Below are positions 36,827 to 46,178 of a DNA stretch of 64,000 nucleotides, piece after piece (the first letter of the stretch is position 1; every line of letters begins with the position of its first letter). Position numbers and translations under genes: made by a program. Source of the DNA: Roseomonas sp. GTDB lineage: Bacteria > Pseudomonadota > Alphaproteobacteria > Acetobacterales > Acetobacteraceae. The stretch covers positions 248,001 through 312,000 of the forward strand of contig JAPSLO010000001.1 in assembly GCA_031180725.1 (NCBI GenBank), written 5' to 3'. The notes beneath the pieces are model-generated. The model was given only the letters and a program-made list of their open reading frames with translations. It searched no databases and was not told where the DNA came from.

Positions 36827-37782
36827 CCCGAGACAAGGGCCAAGTCGTCCTGGTCGCGACAACCGGCGGGCACCTCGCCCAGCTGTTCGATATCGCCCCG
36901 CGGCTGCCACTGGACGGGCCGCGGCTCTGGGTGACCTTTGACAGTGAGCAGGGCCGCACGCTACTCGCCGGCGAGCGCGTTGTCTTTGTCCCCTACATCG
37001 GAGAGCGCGACCTGGTCGGCGTGGCGCGCGCGATGGCGCATGCGCGACGCATCGTCGGCGGCGACACGCCCGTCGCGGCTGTCGTGAGTACCGGTTCCGC
37101 CATTGCGCTCAGCTTCCTGCCCCTTGCCGCGCTGCGCGGTATCCCCGCCCACTACATCGAGAGCGCCGCGCGCACCGGAGATCCCTCACTGACGGGCCGG
37201 CTCCTTGCCCTCGTGCCAGGCATTCGGCTCTACCGGCAGTATCCGCACGCAGCCGGCGGTCGCTGGCGCTATGGTGGTTCGGCGTTCGACGGCTTCGCGC
37301 CCGATCCGCTTCCGCCACAGCCCCTGCGCCGCGTCGTGGTTACCCTTGGTACGATGGACCAGGGATTCCGCCGGCTGGTCGAGTGCCTGGTCGCCATCCT
37401 TCCGCCGGAGACGGAGGTGCTCTGGCAGACGGGTGCGACACCGATTGAAGGCCTCGGCATCCGCGGCCAGCGGTTCGTGCCGGCGACGACGCTCGCAGCA
37501 GCGATGCGCGAGGCGGACGTGGTGATCGCACACGCGGGCTGTGGCTCCGCACTTACGGCCCTGAAGGCCGGCAAGTGTCCGGTGCTCGTGCCGCGCGACC
37601 CGCGCGGGGGCGAAGTGGTGGACGGGCACCAGACCGAGATCGCGGAATGGCTGGATGCGAAGGGCCTCGCGCTGGCCCGCCAGGCGGACCGGCTGACCCT
37701 CGACGACCTTATCCGTGCGGCGCGCTGGCGCGTCGTACGCGCGCCGGCGCTGCCGGACTTCCAGTTGGCGGAGGCGGCGTGA
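36823..37782 (+). CDS. Fused Alg14-Alg13-like glycosyltransferase
   Basis: 319 aa. The N-terminal half (about 1-160) is Alg14-like: VLVATTGGHLAQLFDIAPRL, STGSAIALSFLPLAALRG, AHYIESAARTGDPSL. The C-terminal half (about 165-319) is the GT28/Alg13 catalytic part: VVVTLGTMDQGFRRLVECL, HAGCGSALTALKAGKCPVLV, PRDPRGGEVVDGHQTEIA. In many bacteria (EpsE/F, CpsF/G pairs) these are two proteins. It should add the second sugar to the lipid-linked intermediate. Four-base overlap with the preceding gene. Confidence 0.9.
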   Translation: MTRDKGQVVLVATTGGHLAQLFDIAPRLPLDGPRLWVTFDSEQGRTLLAGERVVFVPYIGERDLVGVARAMAHARRIVGGDTPVAAVVSTGSAIALSFLPLAALRGIPAHYIESAARTGDPSLTGRLLALVPGIRLYRQYPHAAGGRWRYGGSAFDGFAPDPLPPQPLRRVVVTLGTMDQGFRRLVECLVAILPPETEVLWQTGATPIEGLGIRGQRFVPATTLAAAMREADVVIAHAGCGSALTALKAGKCPVLVPRDPRGGEVVDGHQTEIAEWLDAKGLALARQADRLTLDDLIRAARWRVVRAPALPDFQLAEAA

Positions 37783-38885
37783 TGATGCGGGCAGTCGAGA
37801 TCGAGCGCAGCTTCGAGACCCATAAGAAGGCCGAGTACCAGGGCCGCATCGTGCCCCGACTGATCGACGCAGACCAGGACGCGTTTTGGGCCAGCACGGC
37901 GGGTCACCGCTTCGGCAGCCTGTTCTCCTCCGCGCCTTGGCAGAAGGCAGTGGCGCGCACCTATGGCTTCAGGATCTCCGCCGCCATTGGGCCGGGCGCC
38001 GATGCGGCTCGTGCAGCCCTGATCTACGCGCGGGTCTCGGACCTCAGGGGCGAGCGCATCGTCGGCGGGCCCTTCTGCGATTACTGCGATCCGCTTGTCG
38101 AGGACATGACTGCGTGGCGCGACCTGATTGAGCCCGTGCTGGCGCTGCGCCTGCCGGTGACGCTGCGCTGCTTGCGGAACGAGGTGCCGCTGCGCGACGA
38201 TGGACGCTTCACCCTTGCTGGGCGCGCCGCCTGGCATGGTGTGGACCTGGCGCGGCCCGAAAGAGCGCTATGGGAGGGCTTGGACGGCAGCGCCCGGCAG
38301 AACGTACGCAAGGCCCTGCGCCTCGGACTCGTCGTGCGGGAGGGTCGCAGCCTCGACGATGTGCGCGTCTTCTTCGACATGCACAGCGAAGTACGCAAGA
38401 CGAAGTACCGCCTGCTGCCCCAGCCGTTCGCGCTGTTCGAGAACCTATACACGGCCTTCGCACCGGAGGGGCGGATCACCGTGCTGCTGGCCGATGACGC
38501 AGGCCGGCCCGTGGCAGGCATCCTGTTCCTGGTCTGGGGTGACACGCTCTACTACAAGTTCAATGCATCCATCGACCGCCAGGGCCGTCCGAACGATCTG
38601 TTGATGTGGGAGGGCATCCGGCTAGGGCAGCGGCTTGGCCTGCGGCTCATGGACCTTGGCGCCTCCGATTACACGCAGCCGGGCCTGCTCCGCTACAAGG
38701 CCAAGTTCGCCACCGCGCAAGGCGAAATCACGCGGCTGCGCTGGACGCCGCCTGGGCACCTGGATGCACGCGGGGAGGAGGCTGGGCGCCTGCTATCCCG
38801 CCTCACTGACCTGTTCACGGCGCCGGGCGTGCCCCACGAGATCACCCGGGCGGCGGGGGAGGCGCTTTATGCGCAGTTCTGCTGA
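37782..38885 (+). CDS. FemAB/GNAT-like acyltransferase of the EPS cluster (copy 1)
   Basis: A 367-aa protein with the double-GNAT architecture of FemAB/BioF2-like (Acetyltransf_6) proteins. Typical segments: GSLFSSAPWQKAVARTYGF, VGGPFCDYCDPL, LDGSARQNVRKALRLGLVV, DDVRVFFDMHSEVRKTKYRL, then the acceptor lobe VAGILFLVWGDTLYYKFNAS and DLLMWEGIRLGQRLGLRLMD followed by FGASD-like LGASDYTQPGLLRYK. Such enzymes transfer acyl or aminoacyl groups. In this setting it may acylate the amino sugar. One-base overlap (TGATG) with the glycosyltransferase. Confidence 0.85.
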   Translation: MMRAVEIERSFETHKKAEYQGRIVPRLIDADQDAFWASTAGHRFGSLFSSAPWQKAVARTYGFRISAAIGPGADAARAALIYARVSDLRGERIVGGPFCDYCDPLVEDMTAWRDLIEPVLALRLPVTLRCLRNEVPLRDDGRFTLAGRAAWHGVDLARPERALWEGLDGSARQNVRKALRLGLVVREGRSLDDVRVFFDMHSEVRKTKYRLLPQPFALFENLYTAFAPEGRITVLLADDAGRPVAGILFLVWGDTLYYKFNASIDRQGRPNDLLMWEGIRLGQRLGLRLMDLGASDYTQPGLLRYKAKFATAQGEITRLRWTPPGHLDARGEEAGRLLSRLTDLFTAPGVPHEITRAAGEALYAQFC

Positions 38886-38906
38886 CAGCGGGCGACGAGG
38901 GCCGCG

Positions 38907-40286
38907 ATGATGGAGGCCGGGCTCCCCGCCGCGGCGGTCGGCCTCGTGCTGTTCGCCGCGATCGTCCAACAGCCGCTGTTCGGCGCCTGCCTGATCCTCT
39001 TCGCCGGCCCGCTGATCGTTGGCGTCGCGCGCGGGGAGCTTGGCAGTGCGCTGCGCCCCAATGAGTTGCTACTTGGCTTTGTACTGGCCGCGGCAGTAGT
39101 ACGCACGCTGCTCCTGATGTTGGGGCGGCGTTGGCGGCCGGCACCCTTCGATGCGATGGATCTGGCGCTGCTGGCGCTGGTTGCTACGGGATCGGTGATT
39201 CCGGTGCTCTGGCGCGTTGCACGCGGCTTGCCCCTGACGACGGACGACATTCTCTACTCCGTCGTTCTGGTAAAGTACTATGCAGTCTTCCGGCTCTTCC
39301 GCGGGGCAGTCACAAGCGAGGCCGCGGTCGGGGCCTGCCTGCGTGTCGCCCTGCTGGCCTCCTCGCTGGTCGCGCTCATCGCGCTGCTCGAGACCTTCGG
39401 TCTGTTCGGCGTTCCGGCCTTACTGGCAACCTACTACGACCAGCCCTTCTCGGGGAGCGAGAGCCTGGTCGAGGGCCGCGCGACCTCAACTATCGCTTCC
39501 GTGTTCGGCCTCGCTGACCTCATGAATATCAGCCTGGTCCTGGCGCTGTCGCTGCGGCGCGTCGTCGTGCGCGGGCGCGGGTTGCTCGGCGGCTACGCGC
39601 TGCTCTTCCTGGCAGGTTGCGCGGTGACGGGCACCTTCTCCGCCTACATCGGCCTTGCTGTCGCCCTGCTCGCCTTCGGAGTCTTCACCCGGAGCCTGCA
39701 TCGCACCGTGCCGCTTGGCGCCGCGACGGGTGGCATCGTCGCCGCGGCGTTCTGGCCCTTCCTGGAGAACCGCCTCGCCGGCTTCTCGCGGCCGGACGGC
39801 ATGCCGCAGAGCTGGGCTGGGCGCTTGGCGAACCTGCAGGACCACATCCTCCCCCGGATCGGAACGGGGAGCAATTGGCTGCTTGGCGTGCAGCCGGCGC
39901 CGCGGCTGCCCGCGCCCGAGCGCTGGCGCGACTGGATCTACATCGAAAGCGGCTATGTCTGGCTGCTCTGGATCGGCGGCGTGCCGTTCCTGCTGGCGTT
40001 TCTCGGCTTCGTGGCGCTGGCGCTGTCGCGCCTCGGAGCCGTCGTACGTGCACGGGCCGATTCGATCGGCGCGGCCGCGCTTACCGCGCGTTGCGCCGTC
40101 GTGCTGATCGCCGTGCTGATGCTCCTCGATCCGCACCTGACCATACGCGGCGGCGCGGACATCTTCTTCCCGCTGCTGGCGCTCGGGCTGGTGCCTGACA
40201 CGGCCCGCCGGCCAACCCGCACGGAAGGCATCCGCCCAGACGTCATTCCCGTACTTGCCCCCTCAGGGAGGCACGCATGCAGCTGA
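38907..40286 (+). CDS. Wzy/O-antigen-ligase-like membrane polymerase
   Basis: 459 aa with about ten or more transmembrane segments and a long periplasmic-type loop near residue 310-360 (GMPQSWAGRLANLQDHILPR, IYIESGYVWLLWIGGVPFLL), as in Wzy polymerases and O-antigen ligases. The sequence family is divergent, and the assignment rests on topology plus position between the transferase genes and the tyrosine autokinase. Its 3' end overlaps the next gene by ten bases. Confidence 0.75.
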   Translation: MMEAGLPAAAVGLVLFAAIVQQPLFGACLILFAGPLIVGVARGELGSALRPNELLLGFVLAAAVVRTLLLMLGRRWRPAPFDAMDLALLALVATGSVIPVLWRVARGLPLTTDDILYSVVLVKYYAVFRLFRGAVTSEAAVGACLRVALLASSLVALIALLETFGLFGVPALLATYYDQPFSGSESLVEGRATSTIASVFGLADLMNISLVLALSLRRVVVRGRGLLGGYALLFLAGCAVTGTFSAYIGLAVALLAFGVFTRSLHRTVPLGAATGGIVAAAFWPFLENRLAGFSRPDGMPQSWAGRLANLQDHILPRIGTGSNWLLGVQPAPRLPAPERWRDWIYIESGYVWLLWIGGVPFLLAFLGFVALALSRLGAVVRARADSIGAAALTARCAVVLIAVLMLLDPHLTIRGGADIFFPLLALGLVPDTARRPTRTEGIRPDVIPVLAPSGRHACS

Positions 40287-42472
40287 CGGAGGCCGAACGG
40301 CAGGATTTGGCTGCGGGTTGGATACGCCTTGGCGCGGTCCTCGGCGCGCTGCGCCGGCGCAAGTGGCTGATCTTGATTCCGTTCCTGGTTCTGAACGGGA
40401 TCGCGGTGGCCGCGCTGTTTCTGCTGCCTCCCCGTTACACGGCGACCGCGACACTGGTCATTGGGGCTCCCGCCCGCGCGGCGGGCGAGTCCGGCGGCGA
40501 GGCCGGGCCGGCGGACCCCTCGATGATCCAGACGCAGGTCAACCTGCTGCGGTCGCCGTCCTTGGCGGCGCGGGTCATCGCCGCACTCGGCCTCGAGGAC
40601 GACCCCGAATTCGCGCCACCCGAATCCCGGCGCGTCCAGCTGCGCCGGCTAATGGCGTCGCTGCCTGTCTTGGAGGGCCTTGCGCGCTGGGTGCCACTGC
40701 CGTCCCCGCCGCCCGAAAGCCTCACGCCCGAGCACCTCACCGTCCCAGCTTTCCTCGAGCGCCTAACGGTGTCGCGCCACGGCGAGTCCCGCGTCGTCTC
40801 TGTCTCCTTCCGATCGCGGGACCGGGAGAAGGCGGCGCATGTGGCCAATGCCGTCGTGACGCAACACTTGGACGACCGGCTCGCCGCACACATCCAGCTG
40901 TTGGACGCGACGCAGCACTGGGTGAGGGAGCGGGCGGAGGAGTTGCAGCGCCAACTCCGCCGGGCGGAAGCCGACGTGACCGCTTACATGGCCGAGCATG
41001 GGCTGGCCCGCATCGGACCCACCGCACCTGACTCGCGCGAGCCGCCGAGTCTGCGGCGCGAGGTGGCCGCCGCCCGTGCCGAGCGCGCAGTGCAGGACGC
41101 CCGGCTCGCGCAGCTGAGGAGTCTACAGGCACGCGGGGATAGTCCTGCCGCGCTGCCCGAGGTGGGTGGATCAGTCATCATCCAGAATCTTCAGGCGCAG
41201 GCGTCGCTGATCCGTGCGCGAGAGGCACAGGCGGTCACGACCTTCGGCGCCAACCATCCCTCGCTGCGCGAACTGCGCGCCGAGCGTGAGGCCCTCGACC
41301 GCCGCATTGCGGCGGAGACGAACAATATCGTCCGCACCATCGTCGAGGATGCGGCTCGCGCCCGCGCGCGCGAGCGGGAGATGGAGCTGCAGATTGGCGA
41401 GAGCGTCGAGCGCGACATGATCGCCGAGCGCGCCACGGTGCGGCTGGAGGAGCTGACGCGCGTGGTGGATACCAAAAGCACGCAGTACCGTGCGCTGCTC
41501 GTCCGTCTCGAGGATCTCGAAGAGCGGCGCGAACTGGCCCGCCCGCTTGCCGAGGTCATTTCACCTGCGACGGTGCCTCGGGACCGCGACTTCCCACGGC
41601 CAGCGATCTTGCTCGGCGGAAGCTTGCTCGGCTCGCTTGTTCTGGGGCTTGGCCTGGCTGCGTTTCGGGAGCAGCAGGATTCTAGGCTCCGCGCCGGGCA
41701 CCAGGTCGAGCAGGCGCTGGGCCTGAGGAACCTCGCGCTGGTGCCGCGGGTAAGCTCATGTGGCAGGGGCGGCCTGCACCGTTACGCGTTCGAGCATCCC
41801 CAATCCGCCTATGCGGAGGCGATCCGCGAGCTGGCGCTGGCGCTGGACCGCTTCTCAGCGGTCGCTCCCGCGCGAGTGCTGCTCGTGGCTTCCGCGCTAC
41901 CGGGCGAGGGCAAGACAACGCTCGCCATCAGCCTCGCGGCAATGATGGGGCGGCGCGGCCGCCGCGCCGTCGTGGTGGACCTCGACCTTCGCCGTCCGAG
42001 CGTCGCGCGCCAGCTTGGCCTGTCGCCGAGCGGGGACCTTGTGGATTACATAGAAGGGCGCAAGTCACTCCATGAGGTGGTGCAGACCGTCGGCGACCAG
42101 AAGGGTTTTGACGCGATCGCCGCGCACCGCCAGGCCGACATGCCCGGGGAGCTGCTCGACTCGCCGCGGCTGCAAATGCTGATCGGTATGCTGCGCCAGT
42201 ACTACGATACCGTTATCCTCGACGCACCTCCCTCGCTCGGCATTACCGACGCGGCAACGATTGCCCGCTTCGCCGATGGCGCCCTCTTCATTGCGCGATG
42301 GGGCTCGACGAGCGGCGTCGCGGCGCGGCTCGGGGTCGCCGTGCTCGCGAGCGCGGGTGTGCCGGTCCTGGGCTGCGCGCTGACGCAGGTGGATCTCAAG
42401 CGTCACGCCCGGTACGGCTACCAGGACGTAGGCGAATACTATGGTAGCTACCGAAGGTACTTCCGGCAGTGA
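40277..42472 (+). CDS. Wzc-like polysaccharide co-polymerase / BY-kinase
   Basis: 731 aa. The N-terminal Wzz domain is bounded by membrane segments at about 36-56 and 438-460 and holds a long coiled coil (about 190-420). The C-terminal kinase has Walker A SALPGEGKTTLA (about 538), Walker A' VVVDLDLRRPS (about 565) and Walker B VILDAPPS (about 645). The tail RYGYQDVGEYYGSYRRYFRQ carries six tyrosines for autophosphorylation. It regulates polymer length and export. A strong gggagg ribosome site precedes the ATG. No Wza-type outer-membrane channel gene is in the window. Confidence 0.95.
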   Translation: MQLTEAERQDLAAGWIRLGAVLGALRRRKWLILIPFLVLNGIAVAALFLLPPRYTATATLVIGAPARAAGESGGEAGPADPSMIQTQVNLLRSPSLAARVIAALGLEDDPEFAPPESRRVQLRRLMASLPVLEGLARWVPLPSPPPESLTPEHLTVPAFLERLTVSRHGESRVVSVSFRSRDREKAAHVANAVVTQHLDDRLAAHIQLLDATQHWVRERAEELQRQLRRAEADVTAYMAEHGLARIGPTAPDSREPPSLRREVAAARAERAVQDARLAQLRSLQARGDSPAALPEVGGSVIIQNLQAQASLIRAREAQAVTTFGANHPSLRELRAEREALDRRIAAETNNIVRTIVEDAARARAREREMELQIGESVERDMIAERATVRLEELTRVVDTKSTQYRALLVRLEDLEERRELARPLAEVISPATVPRDRDFPRPAILLGGSLLGSLVLGLGLAAFREQQDSRLRAGHQVEQALGLRNLALVPRVSSCGRGGLHRYAFEHPQSAYAEAIRELALALDRFSAVAPARVLLVASALPGEGKTTLAISLAAMMGRRGRRAVVVDLDLRRPSVARQLGLSPSGDLVDYIEGRKSLHEVVQTVGDQKGFDAIAAHRQADMPGELLDSPRLQMLIGMLRQYYDTVILDAPPSLGITDAATIARFADGALFIARWGSTSGVAARLGVAVLASAGVPVLGCALTQVDLKRHARYGYQDVGEYYGSYRRYFRQ

Positions 42473-42489
42473 CGCCCCGGGAGCCAGCC

Positions 42490-44199
42490 ATGAGCGCGCC
42501 CACTGAGCCCGCCGGGGCGGCGCCGCGCAGTGCCGTAATTGACGGCCTGGCGAGTGTCGCTCGCAGCTCCCGTGTGGTCGCCGCCTGGGTACTGGTGAGT
42601 CGTATCACCGGCTTCGGGCGGGTCGCAATTGCGGGCGCGGTGCTTGGCCCCACCTTCTTCGGCAACCTTTTCCAGCTGACCAACAGCATCCCCGTCCTCG
42701 TCTTCGGGATGTTGTTCGGCTCGCTCGCCTCCGCTGTGCTGGTGCCGCCTCTTGTTGAGCGTCTCGACATGGCGGACGCGGCCGGGGCCCGGCGTCTCGC
42801 CAACGGCGTGCTCGGCGTCGCGTTGGCGCTGTTCCTCGCGGTGACGATCCTCGGCATGGTGCTGGCGCCGCTTCTCCTCTGGCTGGTCACTGCGAGCGTG
42901 ACGGATGCGGCTGTCAGGAGCGAACAGATGCGGCTCGGCTGGCCGCTTCTGGCGGTCGCGTTCCCGCAGCTGCTCTGTTACGCGGTCGCCGGGGTCGCCG
43001 CGGCGGTTCAGCAGGCCAAGGGCCGTTTCGCGCTCGCCGCCGCCGCGCCGGCCGTGGAGAATCTCGGCGCTATCGCGACGCTCGTTGCTTTCGGCCTGCT
43101 GCATGGCGGCGATCTGCGCGCCGTCAGCGAGCGCGAGGTGATGCTGCTCGGGCTCGGCACCACGGGCGCGGTGGCACTCCGCGCCGCCCTGCAGTGGTGG
43201 GGCGCGGCGCGTGCCGGCTTCCGCCTGGTGCCGTCGGCGGGATGGCGGCAGTCCGAGGTCCGGGCGCTGCTACGGATGGGTACCTCCTCGCTCGGCTATA
43301 CCGGGCTTACCACAGGCGCTTATTTCGGCTTGCTGGTCGCTGCGGGCGCCGTGCCGGGCGGCGTCGCCGCCTTCCAGATCGCCAACAGCTTCGTCCAACT
43401 TCCCATCGCGCTGACTGCGGGCGCGCTCTCGGCTGCGCAGCTGCCGCATCTCTCGCGGTCCGTGCATGAGGGCCGGATGGCTGACTTCGCTGCTATCTAC
43501 CGCTCTGCCATGGGGCTTGTCGTCTTCGCCATGCTGCCGGCGAGCCTGCTTCTCCTCGTCATGCCGCATGCCCTCGCGCACGCCGCCGCTTTCGGGAGGA
43601 TGGGCGCGCCGGAAGGCATCGCGCTGCTGGCCGCCTGTATCGCGGCACGCGGGGCCGGGGCGCTGGCCGAGGCCATGGTGATGGTTGGCACCTCTGCTTC
43701 CTATGCGCGGCGCGACAGCGCCTCGCCGCTGCGGGCCAATGTGATCATGGCGGCCATTAGCGCGGGCGGGATCGCAGCCGCGCCGGCGCTGCACGATCCG
43801 GTGGCCCTGATGTGGGTACTCGGCGGCACCTGGAGCGTCGCGCACATGGCCGCTGCGCTCTATCTGCGTCGGCGGCAGCTGCGGGTGCTGCCGGCCGGAG
43901 CCCGGCTGGGGCTGCGAGCCATTTCCGTCACCCTGCTGCTCTCAGCGCTGTCCGCCGTGCCCGCCTGGCTGATCCTGTTGCAGGCCGGGGCGGTGGCCGC
44001 ATGGCCGTTCGGGCGCGTGCAGATTGCCGTGGCGGCGGCGCTGGCGGCCGTTGCTTTCTATCTCCTGCTCCAGTTCCTCCGCGGCTCGCCCGAGCTCGCC
44101 CAGCTGCTGCCCTGGGGCGCGCGCCTGCGCCAGGGCGAGTGCGGCGCGCCCTTCCGGCTCCGCCGCCGCAACGCTGCCTTCCAGGGAGAGGCACCATGA
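42490..44199 (+). CDS. MurJ/MviN-like lipid-linked oligosaccharide flippase
   Basis: 569 aa, MOP superfamily, about 14 transmembrane segments. Family motifs: WVLVSRITGFGRVAIAGAVL, PVLVFGMLFGSLASAVLVPP, VENLGAIATLVAF. Its place after the BY-kinase suggests it serves as the Wzx-type flippase for EPS repeat units rather than lipid II; a housekeeping murJ would be elsewhere. I use ATG 42490, with cgggag eight bases upstream. A GTG at 42469 overlapping the kinase stop is the alternative. Confidence 0.88.
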   Translation: MSAPTEPAGAAPRSAVIDGLASVARSSRVVAAWVLVSRITGFGRVAIAGAVLGPTFFGNLFQLTNSIPVLVFGMLFGSLASAVLVPPLVERLDMADAAGARRLANGVLGVALALFLAVTILGMVLAPLLLWLVTASVTDAAVRSEQMRLGWPLLAVAFPQLLCYAVAGVAAAVQQAKGRFALAAAAPAVENLGAIATLVAFGLLHGGDLRAVSEREVMLLGLGTTGAVALRAALQWWGAARAGFRLVPSAGWRQSEVRALLRMGTSSLGYTGLTTGAYFGLLVAAGAVPGGVAAFQIANSFVQLPIALTAGALSAAQLPHLSRSVHEGRMADFAAIYRSAMGLVVFAMLPASLLLLVMPHALAHAAAFGRMGAPEGIALLAACIAARGAGALAEAMVMVGTSASYARRDSASPLRANVIMAAISAGGIAAAPALHDPVALMWVLGGTWSVAHMAAALYLRRRQLRVLPAGARLGLRAISVTLLLSALSAVPAWLILLQAGAVAAWPFGRVQIAVAAALAAVAFYLLLQFLRGSPELAQLLPWGARLRQGECGAPFRLRRRNAAFQGEAP

Positions 44200-45353
44200 C
44201 GTCTTTAAGGGGGCATGCCGCCATCGAGACGCGGCAGGCCACGGGGCCGGCGACAATGGCCGGCGTTCCTGGTGCGACGCTGGCCGAGGCGCGACCGGAC
44301 GCGGCCTGGGACGCCATGATCGAGGGCATGCCGGGCGGCGATCTCGTCCAGACGACGGCCTGGGCGAGCATCCGCCAGCGTCTCGGCACGAGCGTGTGCC
44401 ATCTGCGCGTCCATGGCGCAGACGGCACGCTGGTCGGTGGCTGCCTGATCCAGCACCGGCGCGTGATGCCCGGTATCCGGATTGGCGCCGTGCCGCGGGG
44501 GCCGCTCCTGCTCAGGGCCCGGCCGGCCGCGGCTGAGTTGTTGATCCAGGAGGTGATCGCGGCCGCTCGGACCCTGGGGATCCGGCTGCTGGTGGTGCAG
44601 CCTTCGGAAGGCGACACGGTGATGGAAAGCGCGCTCGCCGCGGCAGGCTTCCGCGTCGGCGCCCCGCCTATCGCGCCGACCGCGACTATCCGGCTCGACC
44701 TGCGTCGAAGCGAGGGTGAGCTCTTCAGCGGGATAAGGGCGACCCGTCGCCGCCGCGTCCGGCAGTCCCAGCGGGAGGGCCTCGAGACCGCCGTCAGCGA
44801 CGACGTGGAGGCCTTTCACCGCCTATACGTCGCCAGCGCGGCACGACAAGGTTTCCGGCCGCTGCCTCTGGAGAACCTGAAGACCCAGTGGGAGGTGCTG
44901 GCGCCGCGCGGCATGTGCCGCATAATCCTGACACGGCACGGTGGCGTGCCAGTGGCCGGGGAGTGGTTCACCGTCTTCGGCGGCGAGTGGACCGCGAAGC
45001 TGCGCGGCTACGACATTGCGCAATGCGCGCCGGCGACACGGAATGCGCCGACGGCCGCGGTCTGGGCCAGCATCCTGGAGGCGCGCAGGGAAGGCGCGCG
45101 CCGGTTCGACTTCGGGGGCTTCGACCGCGGTATTGCAGAGGCGCTCGTGGCTGGGCACGAGCCGCCGCCGGACCTCGCCGACTCACCGAGCCACTTCAAG
45201 TGGTCCTTCGGCGGCGAGGCCGCGCTGTTGCCCCTGCCGCGCTTTATTCTGACCGGCCGGATCGCGCATCTCGCGTTCGCCAGCCTGCTGCAGCGCCTCC
45301 TGGCCGGCGATGCGGCGCGCCGACTCGCCCAAGCGATCCGCGCCCGGCAATGA
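44196..45353 (+). CDS. FemAB-like acyltransferase of the EPS cluster (copy 2)
   Basis: A 385-aa FemAB-family protein: GDLVQTTAWASIRQRLG, PRGPLLLRARPAAAELLIQE, TATIRLDLRRSEGELFSGIR, RVRQSQREGLETAV, and the second lobe with VPVAGEWFTVFGGEWTAKLR and ARREGARRFDFGGFDRGIAE, ending SPSHFKWSFGG. The layout is that of peptidoglycan-bridge-type aminoacyl/acyl transferases. It overlaps the flippase stop by four bases and has its own agggagag site. It is only distantly similar to copy 1, so the two may modify different positions. Confidence 0.87.
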   Translation: MTSLRGHAAIETRQATGPATMAGVPGATLAEARPDAAWDAMIEGMPGGDLVQTTAWASIRQRLGTSVCHLRVHGADGTLVGGCLIQHRRVMPGIRIGAVPRGPLLLRARPAAAELLIQEVIAAARTLGIRLLVVQPSEGDTVMESALAAAGFRVGAPPIAPTATIRLDLRRSEGELFSGIRATRRRRVRQSQREGLETAVSDDVEAFHRLYVASAARQGFRPLPLENLKTQWEVLAPRGMCRIILTRHGGVPVAGEWFTVFGGEWTAKLRGYDIAQCAPATRNAPTAAVWASILEARREGARRFDFGGFDRGIAEALVAGHEPPPDLADSPSHFKWSFGGEAALLPLPRFILTGRIAHLAFASLLQRLLAGDAARRLAQAIRARQ

Positions 45354-45423
45354 CCCGTTCCGGGCCATCCTTGGCACACGTCACCCGATGCTGCCGGTCC
45401 GAGGCTGCCGGCTGGGAGGGACC

Positions 45424-46104
45424 ATGAACCCGGTGTTCGTGCATCTTGTGAAGCCGACCTACCTCTATGCGCGCTATCTCGCCTCCTGCGTCGCGGACCG
45501 CCGGCTCGGCATCGTCACCACGGACGAGCGGCTCGGGCACGACCCTAGCAACGACCCAGCGCCATACCGGAGCGTGCCGGGCGGCTATCACCGTGCGGCC
45601 TCGTTCACTGCGATCCGCCGCCTCCTGCACGCGCTCGATCCCGGTCCGGGCGATGTCCTGCTCGACCTCGGATGCGGCGCCGGCCGGGTGATCTGTTTGG
45701 CGGCACAGCGTCCCTTTGCGCGCGTAATCGGGGTCGAACTTGACCCAGGGATCCGCAGACTAGCCGAGGAAAACGTGCGAAGCCTGCGGCGCTGCGTCGT
45801 CCGGCCCGAGGTGATCGGAGCCGATGCCGCGACGTACCGCGTGCCCGACGAGACCACCATCGTCTTCATGTACAACCCGTTTGGCGGTGAGGTACTGCGC
45901 GCGGCGCTGACGCGGGTGCTCGAATCCCATGAGCGGAACCCGCGTCGCATTCGGCTGGTCTACGCCAACCCGCGCGAGCATGAGGTCGTCGTCTCCATGC
46001 GACGCTTCCGGGAGACGGGCCGGTTGCGCATGTCCTGGCGCCCTGGACCGGACTGGGCGCGCACGCAGATGATGCGGATCTACGAGGTGGAGCCGGACGG
46101 CTGA
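45424..46104 (+). CDS. Class I SAM-dependent methyltransferase
   Basis: 226 aa. Motif I is DVLLDLGCGAGRVICLAAQR, followed by VIGVELDPGIRRLAEENV with the acidic SAM-ribose residue. Motif post-III: IVFMYNPFGGEVLRAALTRV. The opening 60 residues are an N-terminal helical extension. The start at 45424 has a ctgggaggg site. Position after the FemAB-like gene suggests methylation of the EPS or its precursor; the substrate is unknown. Confidence 0.85.
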   Translation: MNPVFVHLVKPTYLYARYLASCVADRRLGIVTTDERLGHDPSNDPAPYRSVPGGYHRAASFTAIRRLLHALDPGPGDVLLDLGCGAGRVICLAAQRPFARVIGVELDPGIRRLAEENVRSLRRCVVRPEVIGADAATYRVPDETTIVFMYNPFGGEVLRAALTRVLESHERNPRRIRLVYANPREHEVVVSMRRFRETGRLRMSWRPGPDWARTQMMRIYEVEPDG

Positions 46105-46178
46105 TGGCGGCGGTCATCGCCTAGGACGAGCGGCGCGCACTGCGCCGATGGTAGCCCGTTGGGGCCAAGGAGGGGCAG

